Shown piece after piece: positions 20,752 to 28,629 of a stretch of 34,212 nucleotides of DNA (the first letter of the stretch is position 1; each line of letters begins with the position of its first letter). This DNA comes from an uncultured Collinsella sp. (lineage in GTDB: Bacteria > Actinomycetota > Coriobacteriia > Coriobacteriales > Coriobacteriaceae). The notes under the pieces were generated by a model that was given only the letters and a program-made list of their open reading frames with translations, did not search any database and had not been told where the DNA came from. The stretch covers positions 1-34,212 of the forward strand of contig CAADUO010000053.1 of NCBI GenBank assembly GCA_900752215.1, read 5' to 3'. The position numbers and the translations under genes are program-made.

Positions 20752-22599
20752 ATGTGCGGAATTGTCGGCTACACCGGCTCTGATATTGCAAAGAACATTC
20801 TGGTCACGGGCCTTAAGCGTATGGAATATCGCGGTTATGACTCCTCGGGCGTCGCGCTCGAGGTGGGCGAGGGCGCCGCGGCTCACCTCGACGTCATCCG
20901 CCGCGTGGGTAAGGTTGCGGGCCTGGAGAGCGAGCTTTCCAATATCGACAGCGACGCTACCTGCGGTATCGGCCATACCCGCTGGGCCACTCACGGCAAG
21001 CCCTCCGTCGTTAACGCTCACCCCCACACCAGCTGCGACGGTCGTATCGCCATCGTCCACAACGGCATCATCGAGAACTTCGCCGAGCTGCGCGAAGAAC
21101 TGGAGGGCCGCGGCCACCACTTTAAGAGCGAGACCGATACCGAGGTCTTTGCGCATCTGATCGAAGAGGCTTATGCCGAGACGCACGACCTGATGGCCTC
21201 CGTGCGCGAGGCTTGCACCCACGTGGTCGGTGCCTATGGTCTGGCCGCCGTGTGCGCTGACGAGCCCGGCGTGATCGCCGTGGCCCGCAAGGATTCCCCG
21301 ATCGTGGTCGGCGCGGGCGAGACCGGCGCCTATGTCGCCTCCGATGTCATCGCGCTCATCGACGCCACCCGCGATGTCGTGGTGCTCGAGGACGGTCAGT
21401 TTGCCAAGCTCACGCCCGCAGGCGTCGAGTATACCGACGAGGCCGGCAACGTTATCGATCCCAAGGTCACCCACATCGACTGGGACCTGGACATGGCAGA
21501 AAAGGGCGGTTATCCCGACTTTATGCTCAAGGAAATCCACGAGCAGCCGCGCGTCGTGCGCGACACGCTGGTTGGTCGTATGACGCCGGCCGGCGAGCTC
21601 GACATCGACGAGCTGGGCCTTTCGCTCGAGGAACTCAACGACATCGACCGCGTCTACGTGATCGCTTGCGGCACCAGCTATCACGCTGGCCTCATTGCCA
21701 AGAATCTCATTGAGGGCTGGGCTCGCATCCCCACCGAGGTGGAGGCGGCCAGCGAGTTCCGCTATCGCAACCCCATCATTACGCCGACGACGCTTGTCGT
21801 TGCCGTGTCCCAGTCGGGCGAGACGGCCGATACCCTTGCCGCCATTCGCGATGCGCGCATCAAGGGTGCCAAGGTCTTCGGCATCACCAACGTGGTGGGC
21901 AGCCCCGTGGCGCGTGAGAGCGACGGCGTCATCTACACCAAGGCCAACAAGGAGATCGCGGTCGCCTCGACCAAGAGCTTCATCGGCCAGGTCGTGAGCC
22001 TTACGCTTTTGGCCCTGCTGCTGGCGCAGGTCAAGTACCGCTTGACCACCAAGCAGGCGCGCATGCTGTTCCGCGAGCTTTCCGATACGGCCGAGCAGAT
22101 CCAGTGGATTTTGGATACCCAAAACGAGGCCGTTCATGAGGCTGCCCTGCTGTGCAAGGACGCGCAGTCGGCGCTGTTCGTGGGCCGTGGCATGGGTGCC
22201 GCTATTTCCTACGAGGGTGCGCTCAAGCTCAAGGAAGTCAGCTACCTGCACGCCGAGGCATATGCCGCCGGTGAGATGAAGCACGGCCCCATTGCCCTGA
22301 TCGACCCGGGCTTCCCTGTCATCGCTGTGGCCACCAAGAGTGCCACCTACGACAAGACCGTGTCGAACCTTATGGAGTGCAAGGCGCGCGGCGCCAAGGT
22401 CATCGTCGTTGCCACCGAGGGCGACGAGGAGATCAACAAGATCGCCGACTGCATCATCCGCGTGCCGGCAGTCCGCGACGTGTTCAGCCCCATCACGGCG
22501 AGTGTCCCGCTGCAGCTGCTCGCCCGCGAGGTCGCCGTCCTGCGCGGCTGCGACGTCGACCAGCCCCGTAACCTGGCGAAAAGCGTTACTGTCGAGTAA
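20752..22599 (+). CDS. glmS: Glutamine--fructose-6-phosphate aminotransferase (isomerizing)
   Basis: This 615-residue enzyme makes glucosamine 6-phosphate from fructose 6-phosphate and glutamine, the first step toward peptidoglycan amino sugars. The N-terminal class II glutaminase domain starts MCGIVGYTG, with Cys2 as nucleophile after Met removal, and includes HTRWATHG and HNGIIENF. Two SIS sugar-isomerase domains follow (VIACGTSYHAG; SQSGETADTLAA; FVGRGMG), and the C terminus ends PRNLAKSVTVE as in GlmS. The length is normal. A modest GAAGGGA site lies upstream of the ATG. The GC-rich stem before the gene (20702-20718) is not a recognisable glmS ribozyme. A strong terminator follows. Confidence 0.97.
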   Translation: MCGIVGYTGSDIAKNILVTGLKRMEYRGYDSSGVALEVGEGAAAHLDVIRRVGKVAGLESELSNIDSDATCGIGHTRWATHGKPSVVNAHPHTSCDGRIAIVHNGIIENFAELREELEGRGHHFKSETDTEVFAHLIEEAYAETHDLMASVREACTHVVGAYGLAAVCADEPGVIAVARKDSPIVVGAGETGAYVASDVIALIDATRDVVVLEDGQFAKLTPAGVEYTDEAGNVIDPKVTHIDWDLDMAEKGGYPDFMLKEIHEQPRVVRDTLVGRMTPAGELDIDELGLSLEELNDIDRVYVIACGTSYHAGLIAKNLIEGWARIPTEVEAASEFRYRNPIITPTTLVVAVSQSGETADTLAAIRDARIKGAKVFGITNVVGSPVARESDGVIYTKANKEIAVASTKSFIGQVVSLTLLALLLAQVKYRLTTKQARMLFRELSDTAEQIQWILDTQNEAVHEAALLCKDAQSALFVGRGMGAAISYEGALKLKEVSYLHAEAYAAGEMKHGPIALIDPGFPVIAVATKSATYDKTVSNLMECKARGAKVIVVATEGDEEINKIADCIIRVPAVRDVFSPITASVPLQLLAREVAVLRGCDVDQPRNLAKSVTVE

Positions 22600-22624
22600 T
22601 TGTTGTTCCGCCGTTCTAACAACT

Positions 22625-22664
22625 AAGACTCGGCTCCGCATCAAGACGGAGCCGAGTCTTTTTG
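22625..22664 (+). terminator. Terminator after glmS
   Basis: A perfect 14-bp stem (22625-22638 with 22647-22660) with an 8-base loop is followed by TTTTT. Confidence 0.92.
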
Positions 22665-22671
22665 CATTTGA

Positions 22672-22716
22672 CCAGATAAAACCTGCCAAAATGAACCTGT
22701 CCCTTTTTGGCGGGTT
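22672..22716. repeat. REP-like hairpin, copy C
   Basis: Bases 22672-22705 are identical to 15678-15711. The right arm reads TTGGCGGGTT and overlaps the stop codon of the minus-strand GntR gene. It sits between convergent genes. Confidence 0.8.
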
Positions 22717-23416
22717 AGCGGAGCTTGCTGGTCTCGAAGTACTCGGGGAACTGGTCCAGAACCTCGGTCTGGTTGCGGAACATCATATGCAGGTGCTTGC
22801 TAACCAAAAAGCTCGCTTCGATGGGGTCACGACCGGCGATAGCGCGGCGAATCTGCTTGTGTTCGTTCACGATGTCCTGATTGTCGAGAACCTGCGTGGC
22901 AGCGCGCAGCCAGCGGAAGCGCTCCAAGTCGGCATTGGTCTCTTCGAGCCACGACCACACGGTGCTGCGACATGCGATGCTAAAAATCATGTGATGCATG
23001 AGGTTGTCGCTCAAAAAGAAGCCGATGCGATCCTCTTCGGCCATGGCCTTTTCCTGCAGCGCGATGGCGCGGTCGAGCTGCTCGATGCCGGCCGACGTGG
23101 CGCGCGCACAGCACTCCACGATCACCTGCTTTTCCAGATGTTCGCGGATGTAGCAGGCACTCTCGGCAAGGGTGAGGTTGATGGGTGAGACGTAGGTGCC
23201 GCTCTGGGGCACGGTGCGCACCAGGCCTTCCTGCGCCAAGCGAACCAAAGCCTCGCGCACGGGCGTGCGCCCCATATCCAGGTCGTCGCAAAGTTGCTTG
23301 ACGCCCAGCTTTTCGCCCGGCTTGTAGTCCAGGTAGACGATTTTGCGTCGAATGGTGTGGTAGGACTGGTCCTGTAGGCTCGTTTCCTGCTCGCCGACGT
23401 GCATCGATTCTTCCAT
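22715..23416 (-). CDS. GntR family transcriptional regulator (FadR/FCD type)
   Basis: This protein of about 233 residues has an N-terminal winged helix (YHTIRRKIVYLDYKPGEKLGVKQLCDDLDMGRTPVREALVRLAQEGLV) and an all-helical FCD ligand domain with the conserved His/Asp pattern that binds a metal and often a carboxylate (LMHHMIFS; NEHKQIRRAI; KHLHMM). The ATG at 23416 has a GCGAGG site at good distance; upstream ATGs at 23437 and 23446 have none, so the longer 243-residue form is less likely. It is divergent from the YeiH-type gene with 193 bases between and may control it. The stop codon lies inside a REP-like element. Confidence 0.9.
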   Translation of the reverse strand: MEESMHVGEQETSLQDQSYHTIRRKIVYLDYKPGEKLGVKQLCDDLDMGRTPVREALVRLAQEGLVRTVPQSGTYVSPINLTLAESACYIREHLEKQVIVECCARATSAGIEQLDRAIALQEKAMAEEDRIGFFLSDNLMHHMIFSIACRSTVWSWLEETNADLERFRWLRAATQVLDNQDIVNEHKQIRRAIAGRDPIEASFLVSKHLHMMFRNQTEVLDQFPEYFETSKLR

Positions 23417-23609
23417 AGCGCCTCGCAACTGTTCCATCAAACTCATATGTCAGTTGTTAATTATGCCGCGAATCAGCTCTCCGCGGTGGGTAATTCGGCT
23501 GTTGCCTGAGAACTATTGCGGCATCTTAGTCTGTGTTTGCGCAAGGCTGCGCTCAATGTTGCCGTATCATAAGCCGTCGCAAACGTGAAATAGAAAGAAG
23601 GAATCCCAT

Positions 23610-24644
23610 ATGCAACTGGCAAATATCGTACGCGAGCGCTGGAAAGGCGTCTTGTTTTGCCTGATCATCGCTATCCCCGCGACGTTGCTCGGCAAACAGA
23701 TTGAGGTGGTCGGCGGTCCGGTATTTGCCATCCTCTTTGGCATGGTCCTGGCGCTCGTCTTTCCCAAGAATCGTCGCGAACAGCTCGCCTCTGGCGTCAC
23801 CTATACGTCCAAAAAAGTCTTGCAGTACGCGGTTATCCTGCTTGGCTTTGGCATGAACCTCTCCCAGATTCTGTCCAAGGGCGCCCAGTCGCTACCGATT
23901 ATCGTGGCGACGATCTCGACCTCGCTTGTCATTGCCTTTGTGCTCTGTCGCGTCATGAACGTGCCGGGCAAGATCGCGACGCTTGTGGGTGTGGGCTCGT
24001 CGATTTGCGGCGGTTCTGCCATCGCTGCGACCGCGCCCGTCATCGATGCCGACGATCGCGAGATTGCCCAGGCTATTTCGGTCATCTTCCTGTTTAACGT
24101 TATCGCGGCGCTCGTGTTTCCGACGCTCGGCGGCATGCTCGGGTTGACCAACGAGGGCTTTGGCCTGTTTGCCGGTACCGCCATCAACGACACCTCGTCC
24201 GTAACGGCTGCGGCGAGCGCTTGGGACAGCATGCATCCCGGCGCCAATGTGCTCGAGAGCGCCACGGTGGTCAAGCTCACCAGGACGCTGGCCATTATTC
24301 CCATCACGTTGGTTCTCGCATGCTGGCAGATGCATCTGGCGCGCAAGGCCGGCGGTGACGCCAAAAGCACGTTCTCGCTTAAACGCGCGTTTCCCATGTT
24401 CGTGCTGTTCTTTGTGCTGGCGAGCGTGATCACCACGGTGCTTCAGCTTCCCGCGTCCTTTACGGCGCCCATCAAGGAGCTGTCGAAGTTCTTTATTGTG
24501 ATGGCCATGGCGGCTATTGGTTTTAATACCGATATCGTCGAGCTGGTCAAAAAGGGCGGCAAGCCCATCGCGCTGGGCTTTTGCTGCTGGATTGGCATTG
24601 CGTGCATGAGTTTGGGAATGCAGCACGTGCTGGGAATCTGGTAG
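23610..24644 (+). CDS. YeiH-family (UPF0324) putative sulfate/anion exporter
   Basis: This 344-residue membrane protein has about ten hydrophobic segments. It carries the family hallmarks IEVVGGPVFAILFGMVLALV, VILLGFGMNLSQI, GVGSSICGGSAIAATAPVI and GTAINDTSSVTAAASAW. The family is annotated as putative sulfate exporters or transporters, largely by prediction. An AAGGA site precedes the ATG. It stands alone on the plus strand, divergent from the GntR/FCD gene, which is a likely regulator. The transported ion is not established. Confidence 0.9.
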   Translation: MQLANIVRERWKGVLFCLIIAIPATLLGKQIEVVGGPVFAILFGMVLALVFPKNRREQLASGVTYTSKKVLQYAVILLGFGMNLSQILSKGAQSLPIIVATISTSLVIAFVLCRVMNVPGKIATLVGVGSSICGGSAIAATAPVIDADDREIAQAISVIFLFNVIAALVFPTLGGMLGLTNEGFGLFAGTAINDTSSVTAAASAWDSMHPGANVLESATVVKLTRTLAIIPITLVLACWQMHLARKAGGDAKSTFSLKRAFPMFVLFFVLASVITTVLQLPASFTAPIKELSKFFIVMAMAAIGFNTDIVELVKKGGKPIALGFCCWIGIACMSLGMQHVLGIW

Positions 24645-24703
24645 ATAAGTAGCTTATTTTCGTGCTGCGTGCTGGTGAGCGCATTCTCACGGTGGAGCGA
24701 TAG

Positions 24704-24785
24704 GAGCTCTTGCGGGTATGGCTTGTCCGCAGGTTTATAAGTCCCGAAGAGCTCTTATCGCCCCGCCAGGATGGCGATGCGGGGC
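24704..24785 (+). promoter_or_regulatory. Structured leader upstream of the NtrC-like gene
   Basis: Two hairpins are visible. GAGCTCTTGCGGG (24704-24716) pairs with CCCGAAGAGCTC (24743-24754), and GCCCCGC (24760-24766) pairs with GCGGGGC (24779-24785). They occupy part of the 266-base gap before the gene at 24911. No T run follows. They could be a leader RNA, a YeiH 3' structure or operators. I do not recognise a known riboswitch consensus or a tRNA. Confidence 0.4.
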
Positions 24786-24910
24786 AACACCTATGCTCGC
24801 AGGACGGCGCTTTCTGCCCTATAGTGTTTGGTGAGCAATATCGTTCAATTTTGAAACACTCGGTCGTGCGACCGTCGGCGGTTGCACGTCGCTGCGGACA
24901 GGGGCAAATC

Positions 24911-26128
24911 ATGGATAGCGATGCCAAGCTGAACATCTTGACCGAGGCCCTGGCTGCTGCCGGGGCCTCGGCATTGGCAATCGATGCGCGTGGGGACGTC
25001 GCGATCTCGACCATGAATGACGCGGCGCTCGAGCGGGATGTGGCGGCTTTTGTCGCTGAGCGTCTCGACCGTATAGGAGACGGCGCGCGTCTGGTTATGG
25101 GGCGTGCGGGTACGCGCCTGAGCCTGACCGTTCGCCCCACCGACAAAGAGGGCGGGGGCCTTTGGGTCGTCGTGGTCCGCGAGGTGCGCGGCGCCGCGGC
25201 GTATGCGGGCATCGAGTGGCTCAACGCCGACGAAGTTGAGGCCCGCTACGAATCGAGCGCGTACGGCATCGTTGAGGGTGCCGCTGCGGTGGCTGCGCCG
25301 GTTGCCGAGAGCTACGCGCGCGGTGTGCCCCTTATGCTCGAGGGCGAGCTGGGAGCGGGTCAGGTCGAGATCGCCAAGCGCCTCTATCTGGACGGTCCTT
25401 TTGCCGATCAGCCCTTTGTTTCCGTCGCGCTCGATGAACTCACCGAGCGCGGTTGGCGCCACGTGCTCAAAAGCGCCGAATCGCCGTTGTTCCAAACGGG
25501 GCTGACCCTTTGCATTGAGGGCTGGAATGCGGTTGGCCCTCAGCGCCTCCGCGAGCTCGTTTCCACGATGGCCGACACCGCGTTGGCGACGCGCTGCCAT
25601 GTGGTGCTGACGGCGAATGACATGCCGGGCGGCGGCGAAAGTGATCAAGCCGCCTTTGTGACCGAGCGTTTCGCCTGTGCGGTGAGTGTGGCGCCGGCAA
25701 TCGCCGAGCAGGGAGCCGCGTCGACGAAGGTTGCGCGCTATTTGGAATATCTCGCTGATGCATTTGGGACGGCAGCGCCCAAGCTGTCTGCCGCGGCGGC
25801 GAAGACGCTCGATGCTTACCGCTGGCCGCGCAATTATCTGCAGCTCCGCGAGGTCTCGGAACGACTGTATATATTGGTGGGGGCGGGCACGGTGGACTGC
25901 GCTGTGGCGGAGGAAGTGCTCGCCCAAGAGGACGTGATTAAGACCGCAACCTTTGGTGCCCCGACGCTCGAAAGCGACCTGTATATCCTGCGACCGCTGG
26001 CCGATACCGAGCGAGATATCGCGCATCTGGTTGTAGACCATCTCCACGGCAACCGAACCCGTGCGGCGGAGGTGCTGGGCATAAGCCGTACAACGCTGTG
26101 GCGCTTGCTGAAGGACGATGACCGTTGA
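24911..26128 (+). CDS. NtrC-like protein with degenerate AAA+ domain and Fis-type DNA-binding domain
   Basis: This 405-residue protein has the order of bacterial enhancer-binding proteins. Residues 1-100 look like a sensor domain. Residues 110-325 resemble a sigma-54 interaction AAA+ domain: GELGAGQVEIAKRLY (145-159) sits at Walker A but has Gln151 in place of Lys; LCIEGWNAVGPQRLRELV (200-217) replaces Walker B; TAND, ERF and YRWPRNYLQLREVSERL are sensor elements. The GAFTGA loop that contacts sigma-54 is absent. Residues 365-402 form a Fis-type HTH (NRTRAAEVLGISRTTLWRLL). It is therefore probably a DNA-binding regulator that no longer works as an ATP-driven sigma-54 activator. ATG 24911 is chosen over 24710 because the upstream part reads poorly as protein; its ribosome site (CAGGGG) is weak. 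Confidence 0.8.
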   Translation: MDSDAKLNILTEALAAAGASALAIDARGDVAISTMNDAALERDVAAFVAERLDRIGDGARLVMGRAGTRLSLTVRPTDKEGGGLWVVVVREVRGAAAYAGIEWLNADEVEARYESSAYGIVEGAAAVAAPVAESYARGVPLMLEGELGAGQVEIAKRLYLDGPFADQPFVSVALDELTERGWRHVLKSAESPLFQTGLTLCIEGWNAVGPQRLRELVSTMADTALATRCHVVLTANDMPGGGESDQAAFVTERFACAVSVAPAIAEQGAASTKVARYLEYLADAFGTAAPKLSAAAAKTLDAYRWPRNYLQLREVSERLYILVGAGTVDCAVAEEVLAQEDVIKTATFGAPTLESDLYILRPLADTERDIAHLVVDHLHGNRTRAAEVLGISRTTLWRLLKDDDR

Positions 26129-26212
26129 GCGAGGCGCCCGTGACCGCGCGCGACGCGTGTGCTACAGTCCAAAGCGTTATTGTTTCGATTTGGTTACGGC
26201 GTGCGAGGGCAT

Positions 26213-26788
26213 ATGGCTGAGACTTCAAAACCGAGCCGCAGAAGGCGGAGCGCCGCGCCGGTTAACCGACGCACGACATCGGTGACGTGGGGCAAACACG
26301 CCTCGGGGTTTGATGGCTCGTTCAAGCGCACTAAATACGGCTATCCTTCGGCAAGCGCCCGCTTGGCAATGCAGGCAGAGTCCTCGCTGTTGGGCCGCAA
26401 ACGCGTGGTGGGCTCAAAGCTCAAGCACGACGGAACGCTCGGCTACATCAGCCGCGGGGCGGCTCGCCGCAGCGGGCTCAATCCCGCCGGCTGGCATCGC
26501 TACGTGCCGATCGTGGCCGCCGTTGCAGTGATCGTCATCGCGCTCGCTGCGCTTGGCTACGCCGGCGGTGGCGCCAACTTGGACGCAATGTTTAAATCGC
26601 CCGAGCTCGCGCATGTAGGTACAGAAGTTGTCGAGGGCGCTCAGGCCCAGACGAGCGTCGCGCCCCAGCGCGGTATCGTTGCGGCGGCCTCCACCATCGC
26701 CGATGCGCAAAAGGACGAGGACGAACAGGGCGATGGCGCCGAAACGGCCCAGACGAACGAAACGACGACAACTCAAATATCAACATAG
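26213..26788 (+). CDS. Hypothetical single-pass membrane protein
   Basis: This 191-residue protein is not recognised. The first 95 residues are strongly basic (SKPSRRRRSAAPVNRR, GRKRVVGSKLKHDG), a single hydrophobic helix spans about 97-117 (YVPIVAAVAVIVIALAALGYAGGG), and the tail is acidic and Thr/Gln-rich. A cytoplasmic basic N terminus and an external acidic tail are implied. ATG 26213 has a GAGGG site; ORF extension upstream to 26159 lacks one. It lies 84 bases after the NtrC-like gene, possibly in the same transcript. Confidence 0.7.
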   Translation: MAETSKPSRRRRSAAPVNRRTTSVTWGKHASGFDGSFKRTKYGYPSASARLAMQAESSLLGRKRVVGSKLKHDGTLGYISRGAARRSGLNPAGWHRYVPIVAAVAVIVIALAALGYAGGGANLDAMFKSPELAHVGTEVVEGAQAQTSVAPQRGIVAAASTIADAQKDEDEQGDGAETAQTNETTTTQIST

Positions 26789-26790
26789 CT

Positions 26791-26825
26791 TGCCGGCAGA
26801 AGGGGACGTTCCTTTTCTGCCGGCA
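26791..26825. repeat. REP-like hairpin, GGGGACGTTCC type
   Basis: Perfect 11-bp arms (26791-26801 with 26815-26825) surround a loop containing GGGGACGTTCC. The hairpin lies between the converging membrane-protein and nitroreductase genes and could act as a terminator for both. Confidence 0.75.
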
Positions 26826-26843
26826 GTTTGGGACACTCCTGCG

Positions 26844-27365
26844 CTACTTCACGTACACCACGTTGTCGCGGCGCGGCTTTGCCTCGGGTAGCGTGTCCTC
26901 GGTATAGCCCAGAATGCAGTTGCCGACGCCGCGCAGGCTTCCGTCGGCGGGCAGACCCCAGCTGGCCAGCAGCTCTAGGCCCTCGGGCGAATCGAAAACC
27001 TCGTGGGCGCGATGAATCCAGCACGAATCAACACCCAGCGCATAGGCAGCATTGAGCAGATTGCCCATGGCAAGCGATCCGTCTTCGAGGTTCGTCGGCA
27101 CGCTGCGGTCGACGAGCACCACTACAACGGTTTTAGCGCCGTAGAAGGGGTCGCCGTTGCTGCCCATGACTTGCGCATTGAGCTGCGAGAGGCGCTCGAC
27201 GGTCGCGGGGTCGGTAACGGCGACAAACGTCACCGGCTGGCGCCCCATGCCGCTCGGTGCATACTGGCCTGCCTCGATAATGCGTGCGAGCTTTTCTGCC
27301 TCGACGGGGCGATCGCTGTAGTTACGGCAGCTACGGCGATGGATGAGCGCTTCGATGGTCTCCAT
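26844..27365 (-). CDS. Nitroreductase family protein
   Basis: This 173-residue flavoprotein begins METIEALIHRRSCRNYSDRPVEAEKLARIIEAGQYAPSGMGRQPVTFVAV, with the RRSCRNY and APSG..RQP motifs that bind FMN in nitroreductases. The middle (DGSLAMGNLLNAAYALGVDSCWIH) and end (GNCILGYTED) complete the fold. Substrates are not predictable: family members reduce nitro compounds, quinones or flavins, or have specialised roles. The ATG at 27365 follows AGGAG at five bases; an open extension to 27494 lacks resemblance. It is a single gene, divergent from the small protein at 27660. Confidence 0.9.
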   Translation of the reverse strand: METIEALIHRRSCRNYSDRPVEAEKLARIIEAGQYAPSGMGRQPVTFVAVTDPATVERLSQLNAQVMGSNGDPFYGAKTVVVVLVDRSVPTNLEDGSLAMGNLLNAAYALGVDSCWIHRAHEVFDSPEGLELLASWGLPADGSLRGVGNCILGYTEDTLPEAKPRRDNVVYVK

Positions 27366-27572
27366 GGGTTCTCCTAGCGATGACGTTGCAGATGCTCCGT
27401 TCTTACCCGTCGTGCCGTGGCTGTAATCGCGCAGAGGGTCCCAAACAGCAATGGCTACCAATCGGAAAAGTCGGTTTGCATAAAACTGCGGCAAGAATGT
27501 GAGAAGCTGATGAGATGTTTAAACGTTTTATCCCGTCTACCCTGCGGTTTTTTACCACTTGCCTAAATCATG

Positions 27573-27630
27573 GGCGCATATCCATTGATAAAGGTTTTAC
27601 TAAAGGAGTACCAACGTTTATCAATGCGCC
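27573..27630 (+). promoter_or_regulatory. Hairpin leader before the small protein gene
   Basis: GGCGC (27573-27577) pairs with GCGCC (27626-27630), and ATTGATAAA (27584-27592) pairs with TTTATCAAT (27617-27625), with a 6-base bulge on the left side. The loop contains an AAAGGAG sequence that is too far (15 bases) from an in-frame ATG at 27624. The structure ends 29 bases before the preferred start at 27660, and may regulate translation. Confidence 0.5.
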
Positions 27631-27659
27631 GTGGTGGCGCCGGGCCAGGAGGTAACATC

Positions 27660-27950
27660 ATGTTCCAGGCTGGAGATGTCGTCGAGACCGATTTCGAAGG
27701 ATTTCTGAAGCTGCTGCGTTCCAAGACGCGCGCTTTCGTGTCGATCAACGATCACGAGTACTACATCACGCACACCGATGGCTATTGGCGTGTTCAGGAT
27801 TGCGAGGCCCTCAACGATAAGGGCCACTTTACTGACTGCTCCGAGCTGGTCAACACGGTCTGCGAGGTCGTCGAGCTGCCGTGGATTGCCGGCAAGAGCC
27901 TGCATGACAGCTTCTCGGGCGCTACGGTCTATGAGGCCGTCGCTGCGTAA
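27660..27950 (+). CDS. Small protein of unknown function
   Basis: This 96-residue soluble acidic protein is not recognised. It starts MFQAGDVVETDFEGFLKLLRSKTRAFVSINDHEYYITHTDGYWRVQDCEALN and contains three Cys and several aromatic residues; no signal or membrane segment is seen. ATG 27660 has a strong CCAGGAGGT site at ideal distance, which decides against longer in-frame starts at 27570 and 27624. A structured leader precedes and a strong terminator follows, so it is a one-gene transcript and probably real. Confidence 0.78.
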   Translation: MFQAGDVVETDFEGFLKLLRSKTRAFVSINDHEYYITHTDGYWRVQDCEALNDKGHFTDCSELVNTVCEVVELPWIAGKSLHDSFSGATVYEAVAA

Positions 27951-27976
27951 CAGCCAACAATCGATATTCTCTCGCA

Positions 27977-28011
27977 ACCGCCGGCGCCGCCCCCGCGCCG
28001 GCGGTCTTTTT
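27977..28011 (+). terminator. Terminator after the small protein gene
   Basis: A perfect 11-bp GC-rich stem (27977-27987 with 27995-28005) with a 7-base loop is followed by CTTTTTG. Confidence 0.92.
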
Positions 28012-28053
28012 GTCGATATGCTTATGTAGGGACGACCATAAACAACGAGCTTA

Positions 28054-28112
28054 TTGACGATAGTCAAAACTCGGACTAATGTAGAGATATAAATTGGTCA
28101 AAACTCGGACTA
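28054..28112 (+). promoter_or_regulatory. MarR operon promoter with two operator-like repeats
   Basis: TTGACG (28054-28059) and TAATGT (28077-28082) form a promoter with 17-base spacing. A 16-base sequence, GTCAAAACTCGGACTA, occurs exactly twice, at 28063-28078 (inside the spacer and over the -10) and at 28097-28112 (34 bases later). Each has an inverted core (AGTC or GGTC with GACT). This is the pattern expected for repression by the MarR protein encoded directly downstream. Confidence 0.65.
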
Positions 28113-28116
28113 TCGA

Positions 28117-28629
28117 ATGGTGGGAGAGATGAATAGTGCAGTTAGCCTGGTCGATTTCGACCGGATGCTCAACGGGCTTGACCGTGTCTATTCGGAGTTC
28201 GCGCGCGCCTGCGGTCTTTCGGACTGCGCCTACTGGATGCTCGTCGACACGAGTGCGGCGGGCGGAAGCGTTGCCGTGAGTCGGCTGACGAGTGAATGGT
28301 TCTACAGCAAACAGACCATCAATTCGGCGATTAAGACGCTTAGGGCGCGAGGGCTTGCGACGTTGGAGTTTGCCGAGGGCAGTCGTAAGAACAAGGTTGT
28401 GCGACTGACCGAAGAAGGCGTGCGGTTTGCCAAGCGCTACGCGTTGCCGGCGCAAAAAGCCGAGCAACAGGCATTCGAGGCGCTCGAGCTGTGGGAGCAG
28501 CGCGAGATTATGCGCTTGGTCGGTAAGTTCTCCCATGTTCTTAACGAAGAGTGCGAGGCATTTAAACGGCAAGTGGCCGCCGAGAACGAGGCTGACGATA
28601 AGGGCGAGGGGGACACATGCGACTCTTAA
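28117..28629 (+). CDS. MarR family transcriptional regulator
   Basis: This 170-residue protein has the MarR winged-helix layout: an N-terminal dimerisation helix, a DNA-binding part (AVSRLTSEWFYSKQTINSAIKTLRARGLATLEFAEGSRKNKVVRLTEEG, roughly residues 52-105) and C-terminal helices. It probably represses its own operon with the ABC exporter and is released by a compound the exporter removes. The start is uncertain: ATG 28117 lacks a ribosome site and ATG 28129 has a GGGAG only two bases away. It overlaps the first ABC gene by 13 bases, indicating coupled translation. Confidence 0.88.
   Translation: MVGEMNSAVSLVDFDRMLNGLDRVYSEFARACGLSDCAYWMLVDTSAAGGSVAVSRLTSEWFYSKQTINSAIKTLRARGLATLEFAEGSRKNKVVRLTEEGVRFAKRYALPAQKAEQQAFEALELWEQREIMRLVGKFSHVLNEECEAFKRQVAAENEADDKGEGDTCDS

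Noticed and set aside
20473..22689. 738-residue open frame on the minus strand opposite glmS
   Set aside because: It is antisense to an unmistakable glmS gene, has no ribosome site or family resemblance, and arises from GC-biased codons of glmS.
24700..24790. tRNA-like folding before the NtrC-like gene
   Set aside because: There is no T-loop consensus, no proper acceptor stem and no CCA-adjacent pairing, so it was kept only as a structured leader.
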